A stretch of DNA of 45,345 nucleotides from Lentisphaeraceae bacterium (GCA_021232515.1 JAJPOQ010000005.1:1-45345); one strand, 5' to 3'; shown: positions 24,436 through 34,131, counted from the first letter of the stretch. Translations and numbers: made by a program. The notes: generated by a model not told the origin, from the letters alone.

Positions 24436-25278
24436 GTGAATACTTCAAAAATCCTTTGCTGTGGTTTACTTGTTGCCGATTTAAAGTTTCGCATCGAAAG
24501 TTTTCCAAATCGAGATGAAAAAATATTTGCTCAAGACTTTTCATTCATACCCGGAGGTCCGGCGACTAACGCGGCATTGACTATTTCTCAGCTCGGTGGA
24601 GATGTTGACCTATTGGCATCTACAGGAACATGCCCTGTTTCCGATTCTTTAATTCAAATACTGAAAATAGCAGGATTGAAAGCTACCTTTATTGCCCAAT
24701 CCGAAAACTGCTTAACAACCTCAGCGATACTTACTGAAGCTAATGGAGAACGCCGAGTTGTAAGCTATAAAAATATTAAAGACGTCGAAATACCAGATAA
24801 CACGCCTGTTCCAAAAATCATACTGATCGATGGTCATCAAAAAGAAGCTTCATTAAAACTTTTAGAAAAGTACCCACAAGCAACTTCCATTTTAGATGCT
24901 GGCTCTGTTCATCCAGGAACTGACGCTCTATTCAACAAAGTCGATTGGTTAGTTTGCTCAAAGAAATTTGCCATTTCAAAAACTAACAAAGAAAATTTAA
25001 ATCAAGCCTTAGAAAACCTTGCGAAGGATAACTCCAACGTCGTTATAACCAATGGCGAACATGGCTGTCTATATTCAATTAACGGTAAGTCAGAGGTTAT
25101 CGATGGCATTCCGGTCAAATCTATTGACAGCAACGGTGCTGGAGATGTTTTCCATGGAGCATTTGCTCATGCACTTGCTAGTGACCTACTGCCACTTGAA
25201 GCACTAGAGTTTGCCAATAAAGTTGCGGCAAAAAGTTGTCAATATGAAGGGATAATTGGAGCTATATTCAATGTTTGA
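24436..25278 (+). CDS. PfkB family carbohydrate kinase
   Basis: The product has 280 residues, slightly short for the ribokinase/PfkB family. The N-terminal domain has CCGLLVADL (8-16) and the sugar-binding GGPATNAALTISQLGGDV (about 40-57). The C-terminal signature DSNGAGDVFHGAFAHAL (about 231-247) contains the anion hole and catalytic Asp of GAGD. It phosphorylates a sugar or nucleoside with ATP in the cytoplasm; the sequence does not fix which one. GTG is used as the start, with AAAGG 8 nt upstream. It is divergent from rpiB (160 nt apart), so the pair may feed a pentose or related sugar into central metabolism. It is convergent with the SGNH lipoprotein gene. Confidence 0.9.
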   Translation: MNTSKILCCGLLVADLKFRIESFPNRDEKIFAQDFSFIPGGPATNAALTISQLGGDVDLLASTGTCPVSDSLIQILKIAGLKATFIAQSENCLTTSAILTEANGERRVVSYKNIKDVEIPDNTPVPKIILIDGHQKEASLKLLEKYPQATSILDAGSVHPGTDALFNKVDWLVCSKKFAISKTNKENLNQALENLAKDNSNVVITNGEHGCLYSINGKSEVIDGIPVKSIDSNGAGDVFHGAFAHALASDLLPLEALEFANKVAAKSCQYEGIIGAIFNV

Positions 25279-25360
25279 CCAACTTCTATTGATTTGCTAA
25301 ATCATGATCTCCCAATTTCTCAGAGAGAAGCCTTTCATTTTCAAAACTATTTCAAAAACT

Positions 25361-26308
25361 TTAGTTGTTACTTTGAAGGATTTGAACTTTTAACTTTTGG
25401 CAGACCTTTTCTTCTGCAGTCACAGAGTCTTTTTTGACAACTTTGCCACGAGTATAGCCGATATACTCTAACCAAGCTCTGGAACGCGCACTTCTTCTTT
25501 TGTGAACCTTTTTAAATAAAGTATCTTTCAAAAGGTTTCCAGCATCACTTACTTTAATGCTTCTTGCACTACTCAAGCTCAATTCATGTAACAATGCTTT
25601 TGCCATAAGTAAGTGACCTTCAGGATTTGGGTGAATTCCATCTCCACTAAACTTGAAGTTTGAATCGACCTTTCTCTGCGCCTCTAGATATGCGCCTAAC
25701 AGACCATTTTGATCAACTACTGGATAGTCCAAAGTCAACAACCAAGCAGCGTAGTCTCTAAGTACATCGTTATAACCTTCGTAAGGTTTTTTATAACTGA
25801 AGTCTAGTGCATTCTTTTTTACAGTCTTTTTGGTAATTGGAACAGAATCAAAAGGTGGAGGTGTCATGATCACTACCTTAGCCCCTACTGCCTCGATTTT
25901 ACTAATTAAAGAGTTTACGCCCTTTTTATAAGCTGCCATTCTCTCTGGACTTTGTGGATGATAAATGCCGTCATTCATGCCATAACAGAAAACGACAATT
26001 TCTGGTTTGGTTTCTTTTAAAACATTATCTATTCTGGTATGAATACATGGTCTTGGAAAAGGATGATCACTCTCTGATAAGCCTGAAGTCGTCTCACTAC
26101 CTAAGCCAACACTTATCACGTCTGCATTAAAACCGGACTTAAAAAGATAGTATTCAAAGAAGCTTACATAGAGACCATTGTGAGTAATGCTATCACCTAG
26201 GAACAATACTTTTTTAGAATCTAAGTCCTCAACTTTTAAAGCTGTAGATTGGCAAGAACTGACGATGAATAAGAGAAATAGTAAAGACAAGTTTTTCAAG
26301 AAAGGCAC
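25361..26308 (-). CDS. SGNH/GDSL-type hydrolase, lipoprotein
   Basis: The product has 315 residues. It has a lipoprotein signal: a hydrophobic segment ending in VSSC, with Cys19 as the lipid attachment site. The SGNH blocks are clear: FLGDSIT (catalytic Ser40), a glycine near 80, YGMND (block III Asn) and DGIHPNPEGH (block V Asp and His). It is therefore a surface or periplasmic esterase or deacetylase, likely acting on acyl or acetyl groups of polysaccharides or lipids; the substrate is unknown. It is single-domain with a basic C-terminal tail containing HKRRSARSRAW. The vWA gene lies upstream on the same strand with a 69-nt gap. Confidence 0.92.
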   Translation of the reverse strand: MPFLKNLSLLFLLFIVSSCQSTALKVEDLDSKKVLFLGDSITHNGLYVSFFEYYLFKSGFNADVISVGLGSETTSGLSESDHPFPRPCIHTRIDNVLKETKPEIVVFCYGMNDGIYHPQSPERMAAYKKGVNSLISKIEAVGAKVVIMTPPPFDSVPITKKTVKKNALDFSYKKPYEGYNDVLRDYAAWLLTLDYPVVDQNGLLGAYLEAQRKVDSNFKFSGDGIHPNPEGHLLMAKALLHELSLSSARSIKVSDAGNLLKDTLFKKVHKRRSARSRAWLEYIGYTRGKVVKKDSVTAEEKVCQKLKVQILQSNN

Positions 26309-26377
26309 ACAACCACCATTAAAATTTATTTTTATATTTAATGGAAGATATTCCAGAGAAAAAGAAAAATCAATAGC

Positions 26378-28534
26378 TTAACGCAAACCTACGCGACGTC
26401 TCATATACCACTCACCTGAGAACAGTGCCAATATCAGCAGCATAACCATCCAATTATTTAGAGGATATGACCTTGATTGAATCACTGGAATCTTCTCTGA
26501 CAGAGGTAAATCTTCTTCTAATGCTTGATCCCAATGGATATACTTTCCTCCAGTGATACGAGCTATATCCTCAAGTAAACGACGATTAACTGGCAGTGTT
26601 CCTTTCTCGCCCGAAGCTTCTACAGACAAAAATGCCGCCTGTGCTGCAATAGTCGTATCATCTGCAAATTTTGCATTGACCGATATAGAGTACTCGCCCA
26701 CTTCGTCGGGGATGTAGTCTAACTCATAACGTCCTTCTAAATCCAAAGAAGATGGCAGCTTTAAAGTATTCACTTTACCCGTTGGGCTTTTTACTATCAC
26801 TTCAACAACAGCAGTTAGCGATGGCTCAAAGTCTGGATCGAGAAGATCTACAGCCATATTCATAGCTTCTCCAGCGGCAAACTTCTTATAAGCTGGGACT
26901 ACTTTCAACTGCTCAACACTTGAAGATGACGCCCAAGTAAATAAACGCTTCCAAAAAACATCGTAATGGTCGCCACCATTGTCAGGATTCATTTTCCAAG
27001 GCCATGTTTCAGCACCAAGGTAAAGTGTACGGCCTGCTCCATAGTAAAGTGAACTTAAGACTATGTCTCCACTGCCACCTCGTAAACTTAGTTCAGGACG
27101 AGCACTGACTTTCAAAGTATTTGGCTTCCCTGAGAAATACATCTTACCGGACTTTATATAAAGGATGTTACTCAGGTCAGTAAGGTCTTTGCGACTTCTT
27201 GGCAAAAGTATCGAAGTTTCTGACAACTTCATAACCTTTTTACCAGAAGCTGAACTCGGCTTTATACTGGATAAAGGAAGAACCTTAGTCAGTTTACTGC
27301 TTTTGCTTTGACGTCCTGTAAAAATGATACCGCCGCCTTTATCAAAGGCGAACTTTTCAATATTATCCAAATCGCGTTGTGCAAGTAAATACTCGGAGCC
27401 AAGATCAAAAACGATCACATCATACTCGATCAACTCAGTAGACTCAGGGAAAACTTTAAATTTCTTTTCTTCACGACCTGCATAGTAGTACCAGTTGTTA
27501 TCTCCAGTACGGATCAATGCGGTTAAATGAAGGTTTTCACTATCGTCACAAAATTTATCTAAAAACTTATATTCCCAACTTAAGTTCGCAGAAAAGTATA
27601 AAATCTTAACCTTATTATCATCGGTCACATCTACGGCTGTATAGTCGACATTATTTGAAGAAATCATTTCGCCTTCAACAACATCTATTGAAGCACGGTA
27701 GTTTTTGAAGCCGGCGGTGTATTCACGTAAATTAAAAGTCACGAGCTTTTCGTCTTTGCCTGCCGCCATATCAATTGTCTGACGACCGACCTCTATACCT
27801 TCTGAAGAAAGAGTTATTTCCTTCTGGAAAGCTTCCTCGGTATTTTTTTGAACTTTAACAGTCAGTTCAAACTCTTTATTGCGAGCTGCATTTTTTGGTG
27901 GGGCTTCAAATGTTAACTCAACATCAGTCAATTCTTTTTCGCCACCAACACCAATAACCGTCACTGGTACTCCAGCCGACTTAAGACGTTTTGCTGAATT
28001 TATAACAGTACCGTTATTTTCTTGACCATCACTTATTAATACTAGGCCTCCCAAACTTCCTCTTTCGGCAGCTCCAACCATCTCATTCAAAGCGTCTTCG
28101 ATGTTTGTACCGCCGACTCGGCTGTGAAGTGGATCTATCAATGAGTGTGACTTCACTCCAGAAGCAAAGGTATAGTACGAAGTATTAAAATCTTTCGTTT
28201 TTTGAGGCAACCAAGCAGAATTTCCTTTCAACAAAGTCTCACTGACCTTGAGCCTTGATTCACCTGCACAATCTTGCGTCTCCATACTAGCAGAGGAGTC
28301 TACTAAAACACTAACGGAAAAAGAGTTGCTATCTACAGACTCATCTACTAAAAATGGCTGTAAACCGAACAGAAGAGTCAGCACAAGAGCAATACTTCTC
28401 AGTGATAATATGCTCATCAAGTACGATGAACGGACTGTAGATGAATAACGACGATAGGTAACAACTAGCGAAGCTAGGAATACAAAACCTAAAAGATAAT
28501 AAACAAAATGAGGGAAAACTGTTTCTAAATTCAT
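26378..28534 (-). CDS. vWA-domain membrane protein (BatA/CoxE-operon type)
   Basis: The product has 718 residues. Two membrane helices at about 10-27 and 43-60 are followed by a von Willebrand factor A domain with a complete MIDAS motif DSSAS (79-83) and LVLISDGQENNG. The middle (about 180-400) includes Ig-like or glutamine-amidotransferase-like stretches, with VIVFDLGSEYLLAQRDLD. A last membrane helix is at about 693-708 before a basic tail. This is the layout of large vWA proteins in MoxR-associated operons of planctomycetes and relatives, but no MoxR ATPase or DUF58 gene is near. It follows the DUF4175-like gene by 3 nt with a poor ribosome site, so it is translationally coupled. Function is unknown beyond membrane-bound metal-dependent protein binding. 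Confidence 0.85.
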   Translation of the reverse strand: MNLETVFPHFVYYLLGFVFLASLVVTYRRYSSTVRSSYLMSILSLRSIALVLTLLFGLQPFLVDESVDSNSFSVSVLVDSSASMETQDCAGESRLKVSETLLKGNSAWLPQKTKDFNTSYYTFASGVKSHSLIDPLHSRVGGTNIEDALNEMVGAAERGSLGGLVLISDGQENNGTVINSAKRLKSAGVPVTVIGVGGEKELTDVELTFEAPPKNAARNKEFELTVKVQKNTEEAFQKEITLSSEGIEVGRQTIDMAAGKDEKLVTFNLREYTAGFKNYRASIDVVEGEMISSNNVDYTAVDVTDDNKVKILYFSANLSWEYKFLDKFCDDSENLHLTALIRTGDNNWYYYAGREEKKFKVFPESTELIEYDVIVFDLGSEYLLAQRDLDNIEKFAFDKGGGIIFTGRQSKSSKLTKVLPLSSIKPSSASGKKVMKLSETSILLPRSRKDLTDLSNILYIKSGKMYFSGKPNTLKVSARPELSLRGGSGDIVLSSLYYGAGRTLYLGAETWPWKMNPDNGGDHYDVFWKRLFTWASSSSVEQLKVVPAYKKFAAGEAMNMAVDLLDPDFEPSLTAVVEVIVKSPTGKVNTLKLPSSLDLEGRYELDYIPDEVGEYSISVNAKFADDTTIAAQAAFLSVEASGEKGTLPVNRRLLEDIARITGGKYIHWDQALEEDLPLSEKIPVIQSRSYPLNNWMVMLLILALFSGEWYMRRRVGLR

Positions 28535-28537
28535 GAA

Positions 28538-31500
28538 CTACTTTTTATCGTCACTTAAACTTCTCAAGTACTCTCTAACACTTCGCTTATACTTGTCCGG
28601 GGCATTTCCTGTACGCTTGTTTAAAGTCAAACGCTTCTCTAAGTCAGCCTTACTGATAAGAGAGTCCAAAATAAAGGCTGCTTGAGTTAAAGCTTTCATC
28701 TGTGACTTTGCTGCGTTTAATGCAGAAATTTCACTTTTTGCTTGTTCTAGTGACTCCGGCAAAGCGAACTGAAGGTTTTCATCTTGCAGAGTTTCGCCCA
28801 TGCTTTCGATCATTTTTTGAATCTGTGAAGTCCTCTCTGAAACTTGACCTGCTGACATCCCTGAAGAAGTACTACCAACTTGACGTCTAACTTGTTCTAC
28901 ATCTTGACGCATTTTCAAAAGTTCTTCCAAAGTTGCTTGTGGTAAGCGACCAACTGCATCTCTAACTTTATGGCCTAACATGTTCATCGCTTCTTCAGCT
29001 TTCTGTTGCTCTCTAACAGCTGCAGATTTACGGCGATAGTGGAGGGCATTTGACGAGCGTTTTAAACGACGATCAATACCTTGGTTACCTGCATACTCGC
29101 GAGCTTCTCGCAAAGCTTCGGCAACTTCTGGGTACTTTTCATCTAGTTCATTTGCAGCTGCACCAAGTTGATCAATGATTTTCTTTAAATCTTCTTGGAC
29201 TTTATCCTGCTCTTCTTTAAGACCAGCTAACTGCTTTTTACTTTCTTCACTCGAAGGATTCTCAAGCTCGTTGGTTTTCGAACCTATCTCTTGTTGTTGC
29301 TCTACGGTCTTATCTAAAGTGTCGGCCAACTGTTTAAGCTGCTCTCTGGCTTGTTCACGCATAGCTCGCTTAATCTCATTTTTGGCATTCTCAATTTTCT
29401 GCTCGGCTTGTTGAGATGACTGCTGAGCCTGACCTGACTCACCTTGCTGCATCTGTTGAGACGCCTGTTGCATCTGCTGAGATGCTTGCTGAAGTTGCTC
29501 TGAGGCTTGTTGCTGCTGTTGTTCTTGAAGGCTCTCAGATGTTTTCTCTAAGCGTTCTTGCTGATCCTGAAGCTTCTCTTTCGTTGCTTCTTGTTCTTGA
29601 AGATCATCTTTCTTCATCTCTTTCATTTGATCATTTAATTCCTTCTGTTGATCTTCGAGATCCTCAAGTTTTTTGAGCATGTCCGCCAAGCGTTCCTGCT
29701 CTTGTTCTTGCTGTTGCTGCTCTTCTTGAGGTTTCTGCTCTTGCTGACTTTTCGATTGAGACTTTTGAGAATTCTTTTCTAACTCTATCTGTATTTTGAT
29801 AAGCTCAGAAAGTGATTTACTATTTTCCTGCATAGCTTTTACAAGAAATGACTCAGATAATAATCCTTCACCCTTCTTAAGACTCTCTATAGACTTCGTA
29901 AAGTATTCGCCAATCACACCTAAATCAGCGCCCATCTTTTTCGCTTCTTCCTCCAGCTTATCTTTGCGTTTCTGTACTTCTAAACGCAGGGTCGCGGTCT
30001 CTGTAGATAAAGCTTGTTTCTCAGCAGAAGCGATATTTGCTTTACCGTCTTTACCGATTTCTAACGATGACTTCACATCTATAAAGTGACGAATGAGATC
30101 TTTTTGAGTCGCAATTAAGTCATTCACAGAAAGTTGAGTTTCCTGACCTTCTGACTCTTCCTCTTCTTTCTTTTCTGTATCGCTTTTATCTGGATGGACT
30201 TCCAAGAAGTAAATCTTCGTTTTACTCTTCTGATTAGTTGGTTGAGCATTATCTGAAGCCTCAACATAGTAAGTCACAACATCGCCTTCTTTCAGACCAA
30301 GTTGTTTTATATTTAAATCCTGAAAGAGACTTTGTTCTTTACTCGACGAGTTGCTATCGCCTTTAAAAAGTTGAATCACTTCCGATGAACCAAAGGAGTA
30401 TTCCAAATGAAGGTTCACTTCAGTAAGTCCATAATCGTCCAAGGCGGAGATTTCGAGATTCACTATATCAAATATTGTTTTCTTAAGATCTTTCGCAGGC
30501 TTACTTATTTCGACATGTGGCGGCATGTCCTTAACCACATTGACTTTGACTTCTTCTGTTTGAGCCTTGTTGTCTGCATCGTCAATTATGGAAAGTTGTA
30601 ACTTAACGGATTTTTCAAATGATACTTCAAAAGACATTTCAGACGAAAAATTTGACGAAGTATAAACATCACTTCCATCTTGAGTCAAAACAGCTTTAAC
30701 ATCTTTATTGAACGTTGATTTCAATTCAACTATCGACTTCTCTGGAACTGCAAAGCTTTTAAAGTCCTTAACGGTAAAAGACGGCTTACCAGTATACTTT
30801 GGTGGTGTCACAACAAACTCAACACTTTCTATTTCCGGTTCCAAGTAAGTTGAAACTGTATAAGTGCTGCTACTGAACTTCGGGGTAATGACTCTATATT
30901 TAAAATCACCTTCGATTCCATAAATCACTGCTGTAAGCTTGCCCTCTTCTGGGATCATCGCTAATTGCAACCAACGTCCCTCTTGCTCATACTCTAGAGT
31001 TGCAACTTGGTCGCCTTTGGTTACTTCAGCGACGATAGTTAAGTCAGAGCCTTTGGCAACATTTACATCACCCGGAGAAACATTTAAGCCTGTAGCAACT
31101 CCAGTTCCTTTAAACTTAAGAAAACCAAAAGAATCGGATATAAGCGGATTGCCGCCAAGCATAACTCCTAGAGCAAGTGTCACTATGGCTAGAAAGGCTA
31201 AATTTGAAGGTCGAAGAAAACTCGGTGTGACTATTTTCTGTATTTCACCTGAAGAAAACTTTGTAGAAACTTTATCAAGTAGAGCTTTTTCGATAACACC
31301 ACTCGGTCCACCTTTGGCTGAGATCTCCATAGCACAAACGTAAGAATCCATAAGATCTGGAGTCGACTCTTCTATTTTCAAAGCAACGTCTTGTCTGGAA
31401 ACAAACTTTTGAAAGTAGTCTTTGATTGCTTTAAAAAGCCAGATTGCTGCCGGTAGAAGAGTAAAACATGTAAGGGCAAAGCTTTGTTCTTCACGCAATT

Positions 31501-31648
31501 GAAAATGGGAAGTTAGCTTAGCAAGAACAACCAATACAAATGAAGTAATAGCAACGACTAAAAGAACACTGAAAATCAACTTGTAACTTCTCAGCTTTTT
31601 TCGAACTTCATCGACAAGAGAAGTGATGTTAGTTTCTTGAGTTGCCAT
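28538..31648 (-). CDS. DUF4175-like membrane protein with long Gln-rich coiled coil
   Basis: The ATG at 31648 is taken (1036 aa). An upstream TTG at 31705 would add 19 residues with no ribosome site. Two membrane helices (about 23-43 and 55-72) and a third (about 149-165) are followed by several Ig-like beta domains in the periplasm (about 190-500). A very long Gln/Glu/Lys-rich coiled coil (about 520-1000) comes next, with runs such as QEQERLADMLKKLEDLEDQQ. The sequence resembles DUF4175-type proteins that accompany BatA-like vWA genes in this phylum. It probably forms an elongated envelope structure with the vWA partner. Short repeated Gln-rich units at about 29400-29520 are coding, not a separate repeat element. 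Confidence 0.8.
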   Translation of the reverse strand: MATQETNITSLVDEVRKKLRSYKLIFSVLLVVAITSFVLVVLAKLTSHFQLREEQSFALTCFTLLPAAIWLFKAIKDYFQKFVSRQDVALKIEESTPDLMDSYVCAMEISAKGGPSGVIEKALLDKVSTKFSSGEIQKIVTPSFLRPSNLAFLAIVTLALGVMLGGNPLISDSFGFLKFKGTGVATGLNVSPGDVNVAKGSDLTIVAEVTKGDQVATLEYEQEGRWLQLAMIPEEGKLTAVIYGIEGDFKYRVITPKFSSSTYTVSTYLEPEIESVEFVVTPPKYTGKPSFTVKDFKSFAVPEKSIVELKSTFNKDVKAVLTQDGSDVYTSSNFSSEMSFEVSFEKSVKLQLSIIDDADNKAQTEEVKVNVVKDMPPHVEISKPAKDLKKTIFDIVNLEISALDDYGLTEVNLHLEYSFGSSEVIQLFKGDSNSSSKEQSLFQDLNIKQLGLKEGDVVTYYVEASDNAQPTNQKSKTKIYFLEVHPDKSDTEKKEEEESEGQETQLSVNDLIATQKDLIRHFIDVKSSLEIGKDGKANIASAEKQALSTETATLRLEVQKRKDKLEEEAKKMGADLGVIGEYFTKSIESLKKGEGLLSESFLVKAMQENSKSLSELIKIQIELEKNSQKSQSKSQQEQKPQEEQQQQEQEQERLADMLKKLEDLEDQQKELNDQMKEMKKDDLQEQEATKEKLQDQQERLEKTSESLQEQQQQQASEQLQQASQQMQQASQQMQQGESGQAQQSSQQAEQKIENAKNEIKRAMREQAREQLKQLADTLDKTVEQQQEIGSKTNELENPSSEESKKQLAGLKEEQDKVQEDLKKIIDQLGAAANELDEKYPEVAEALREAREYAGNQGIDRRLKRSSNALHYRRKSAAVREQQKAEEAMNMLGHKVRDAVGRLPQATLEELLKMRQDVEQVRRQVGSTSSGMSAGQVSERTSQIQKMIESMGETLQDENLQFALPESLEQAKSEISALNAAKSQMKALTQAAFILDSLISKADLEKRLTLNKRTGNAPDKYKRSVREYLRSLSDDKK

Positions 31649-31804
31649 AGACGCCTTGTTGTTAGTAACTAAGATAGGAAACCAGTGCGACAAATAAGTT
31701 CCCAAAACATGAAAAAATCAAATTCCATAAACGATACTAAATGTCATTTCTGCTCAAAGACAATAATACAGAACTATTTTTAATGGAAAAAGTTTTAACT
31801 TCGT

Positions 31805-31833
31805 TTGGTCGTTCCCATCGCACAGGTTATTAT
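31805..31833 (+). promoter_or_regulatory. Promoter of thiS-leuC-leuD
   Basis: TTGGTC (31805-31810), a 17-nt spacer and TATTAT (31828-31833) lie 34 nt before the ThiS-like start on the plus strand. The two hexamers are one or two bases from consensus. Confidence 0.5.
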
Positions 31834-31867
31834 TGTAAGCACTTTTTATCTAAAATAAAGCAATAAA

Positions 31868-32074
31868 ATGACACTGTCTGTTAACGGTCGAGAAAAAGAA
31901 GTTCACGATGGAAGCAGCCTGACAAGTTTGTTAAGTGAGATGTCACTTGAGACAGAACGTAAAGGCATAGCTCTATGTGTAAACTTAGAGGTTATCCCTA
32001 AAGAGCATTGGGATAGCACAATTTTAAAAGATAATGACAGAATCGAAATAGTAATAGCCGCTCCAGGTGGCTAA
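31868..32074 (+). CDS. thiS: ThiS-like sulfur carrier protein
   Basis: The product has 68 residues, the size of ThiS. It has the beta-grasp pattern LSVNGREKEV at the start, IALCVNLEVIPKEHWDSTIL (about 36-55, matching the VNxEVIPRSEW region of ThiS), DNDRIEIV and a C-terminal PGG. The terminal Gly-Gly is the site that is adenylated and then thiocarboxylated. ThiS gives sulfur to the thiazole synthase ThiG for thiamine. No thiG, thiF or other thiamine gene is in the window. It is placed 16 nt before leuC on the same strand, which is unusual for thiS. A MoaD-like role is possible, but the sequence fits ThiS better. Confidence 0.85.
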   Translation: MTLSVNGREKEVHDGSSLTSLLSEMSLETERKGIALCVNLEVIPKEHWDSTILKDNDRIEIVIAAPGG

Positions 32075-32090
32075 ATGAGGATATTTACTC

Positions 32091-33506
32091 ATGGGTAAGA
32101 ACCTATACAATAAAGTTTTTGATAGACATACCGTAAAAAGATTGCCATCTGGTCAGTACCAGCTGATGATTGGCCTACACTTAATTCACGAAGTCACTTC
32201 TCCTCAAGCATTTGAGATGTTAAATGATCGAGGCTGGAAAGTTAAGTACCCGGAAAGAACTTTCGCTACTGTTGACCATATCATCCCAACAGATGATCAG
32301 TCACGTCCTCTTAAAGACGAGATGGCTGAAGAAATGCTTTGTGCACTTGAGAAAAACACTAAAGAGCACGACATAAAATTTTACAATGTTGACAGTGGTC
32401 AGCAAGGTGTAATCCACATCTTCGCTCCTGAAGTTGGTTTAACTCAGCCAGGTATAACTGTTTGCTGTGGTGACTCTCACACTTCTACTCACGGTGCTTT
32501 TGGTGCTATCGCTTTCGGCATAGGTACTTCTCAAGTAAGAGACGTCCTAGCAACTCAAACTTTATCTATGGCTAAACTTAAAGTCAGAAGAATCGAAGTA
32601 AACGGTAAACTTGGCGCTGGTGTTTATGCTAAAGATGTCGCTCTATACATCATCAATAAACTTGGTGTTAAAGGTGGAGTTGGTTACGCATACGAATTTG
32701 CTGGCGAAGTCTTTGACAACATGCCGATGGAAGGACGTATGACTGTTTGTAATATGTCTATCGAAGGTGGTGCTCGAGTTGGTTATGTAAATCCAGACCA
32801 AGCGACTTATGATTACCTCGAAGGACGTATGTATGCTCCTAAAGGCGAAAAGTGGAATGAAGCCGTCAGCTACTGGGACTCTATCTCTTCTGACACAGAT
32901 GCTGAGTATGACGACGTTGTAGTCTACGATGCTGCCGACATAGAGCCTTATGTTACTTGGGGCATAACTCCAGCTCAGTCTATTCCTGTTAGCGGCAGTG
33001 TTCCAGTAGTCGCAGAAGCTCCTGAAACAGAACAACAAGTTCTAAGTGAAGCTCTTGAGTACATGCAGTTTGAAGAAGGTGACTCAATCATCGGTAAGAA
33101 GGTTGACGTTTCATTCATCGGTTCTTGTACAAATGGTCGCTTTTCTGACTTTGAAGCAGTCGTCGACTATCTCAAAACAACTGACAAAAAAGTTCCTGAG
33201 TCTGTTAAAGCTCTGATTGTTCCTGGATCTCAAAGTGTCCAAGCTGAACTCGTAAAACATGGCTACGACAAAATTTTCCGTGAACATGGTTTCGAATTCA
33301 GAGAAGCTGGTTGTTCGATGTGCTTAGCGATGAACCCTGACAAACTTGTTGGTGATCAAATCTGCGCTTCATCTTCGAACAGAAACTTTAAAGGTCGACA
33401 AGGTTCTTCAACTGGTAGAACTCTTCTTATGTCACCTGTTATGGTTGCTGCTTGTGCTCTTGAAGGCCAAGTTGTTGATGCTCGTAAAATCTTTAACATC
33501 GGATAA
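32091..33506 (+). CDS. leuC: 3-isopropylmalate dehydratase large subunit
   Basis: The product has 471 residues, the usual length for the LeuC1 class. Aconitase-family features are [20 protein letters not shown] (124-143), [16 protein letters not shown] with cluster Cys346, and [13 protein letters not shown] with Cys408 and Cys411. Together these cysteines bind a 4Fe-4S cluster. With LeuD it isomerises 2-isopropylmalate to 3-isopropylmalate in leucine synthesis. AGGA lies 10 nt upstream of the ATG. leuD follows after 6 nt. leuA and leuB are not present in the window. Confidence 0.97.
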   Translation: MGKNLYNKVFDRHTVKRLPSGQYQLMIGLHLIHEVTSPQAFEMLNDRGWKVKYPERTFATVDHIIPTDDQSRPLKDEMAEEMLCALEKNTKEHDIKFYNVDSGQQGVIHIFAPEVGLTQPGITVCCGDSHTSTHGAFGAIAFGIGTSQVRDVLATQTLSMAKLKVRRIEVNGKLGAGVYAKDVALYIINKLGVKGGVGYAYEFAGEVFDNMPMEGRMTVCNMSIEGGARVGYVNPDQATYDYLEGRMYAPKGEKWNEAVSYWDSISSDTDAEYDDVVVYDAADIEPYVTWGITPAQSIPVSGSVPVVAEAPETEQQVLSEALEYMQFEEGDSIIGKKVDVSFIGSCTNGRFSDFEAVVDYLKTTDKKVPESVKALIVPGSQSVQAELVKHGYDKIFREHGFEFREAGCSMCLAMNPDKLVGDQICASSSNRNFKGRQGSSTGRTLLMSPVMVAACALEGQVVDARKIFNIG

Positions 33507-33512
33507 TTCATT

Positions 33513-34124
33513 ATGTCTACAGATCAAATTATAAAAGAAGTTACTGGTACCGGTGTTACAGTTCGTGGAAATGACATCGATACTGACAGAATCATTCCTG
33601 CACGCTTTTTAAAATGCGTAGTTTTTGAAGGGCTTGGCGAATTTGCTTTTGCTGATGATAAAGCTCAAATGGCAGAGAAAGGTGAAACTCACCCATTCGA
33701 CATGCCTGAATTTGCTGGATCAAGTATCCTTTTCGTCAACAAAAACTTTGGTTGTGGTTCTTCTCGTGAGCACGCACCTCAGTCTTTATCTCGTTGGGGC
33801 ATAAAAGCTATCGTTGGTGAATCATACTCTGAGATCTTCTTCGGCAACAATGTATCTATGGGAATACCTTGTGTCATTGCGACTAAAGAAAATATCGAAA
33901 AACTTATGGCGGCAAATGAAGCTGACAAGAAAGCAGAATGTTCAGTTTCAGTTGAACAACAAACTGCTACAGTTGGTGACGTTACAGTCCCTGTAACTCT
34001 AGCTGATGGACCAAGAGAACAATTTCTTAAAGGTTCTTGGGATGTGACTGCGGAACTTTTAGCGAATGCTTCTTCAATCGAAGAGACTGCTAAAAACCTT
34101 CCTTATTTCACACACTGGAAGTAA
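33513..34124 (+). CDS. leuD: 3-isopropylmalate dehydratase small subunit
   Basis: The product has 203 residues, the normal LeuD length. Diagnostic stretches are VRGNDIDTDRIIPARFLKC (18-36), FGCGSSREHAPQSLSRWG (about 79-96) and SEIFFGNNVSMGIPC. These are the swivelling domain residues that complete the LeuC active site. It acts in the cytoplasm as the LeuCD heterodimer in leucine synthesis. The start at 33513 follows leuC by 6 nt, and the two subunits are clearly cotranscribed. A GC-rich hairpin with a UUCG loop follows its stop. Confidence 0.97.
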   Translation: MSTDQIIKEVTGTGVTVRGNDIDTDRIIPARFLKCVVFEGLGEFAFADDKAQMAEKGETHPFDMPEFAGSSILFVNKNFGCGSSREHAPQSLSRWGIKAIVGESYSEIFFGNNVSMGIPCVIATKENIEKLMAANEADKKAECSVSVEQQTATVGDVTVPVTLADGPREQFLKGSWDVTAELLANASSIEETAKNLPYFTHWK

Positions 34125-34131
34125 GTCTTTC

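Noticed and set aside
24383..24439. 18-residue frame overlapping the PfkB start codon
   Set aside because: It is very short, has no ribosome site, and overlaps the better-supported AAAGG site of the kinase gene.
25317..25329. Small hairpin between the PfkB and SGNH genes
   Set aside because: Only a 5-bp stem with a 3-nt loop and no clean U-tract; too weak to call a terminator.
29400..29520. Short direct repeats that look like a repeat array
   Set aside because: They encode a Gln-rich coiled coil in frame, have no constant spacer, and are not a CRISPR or tandem-repeat element.
30939..31343. 134-codon frame on the plus strand inside the DUF4175-like gene
   Set aside because: It is antisense to a gene with clear membrane helices and Ig-like domains, and its translation looks like a shadow frame.
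31783..31866. 27-residue frame ending just before the ThiS-like gene, a possible leu leader peptide
   Set aside because: It has no ribosome site, only two Leu codons and no terminator/antiterminator pair; the likely promoter lies inside it.
32643..33038. 131-codon frame on the minus strand inside leuC
   Set aside because: It lies wholly antisense to a certain leuC, has no family resemblance and no clear ribosome site.
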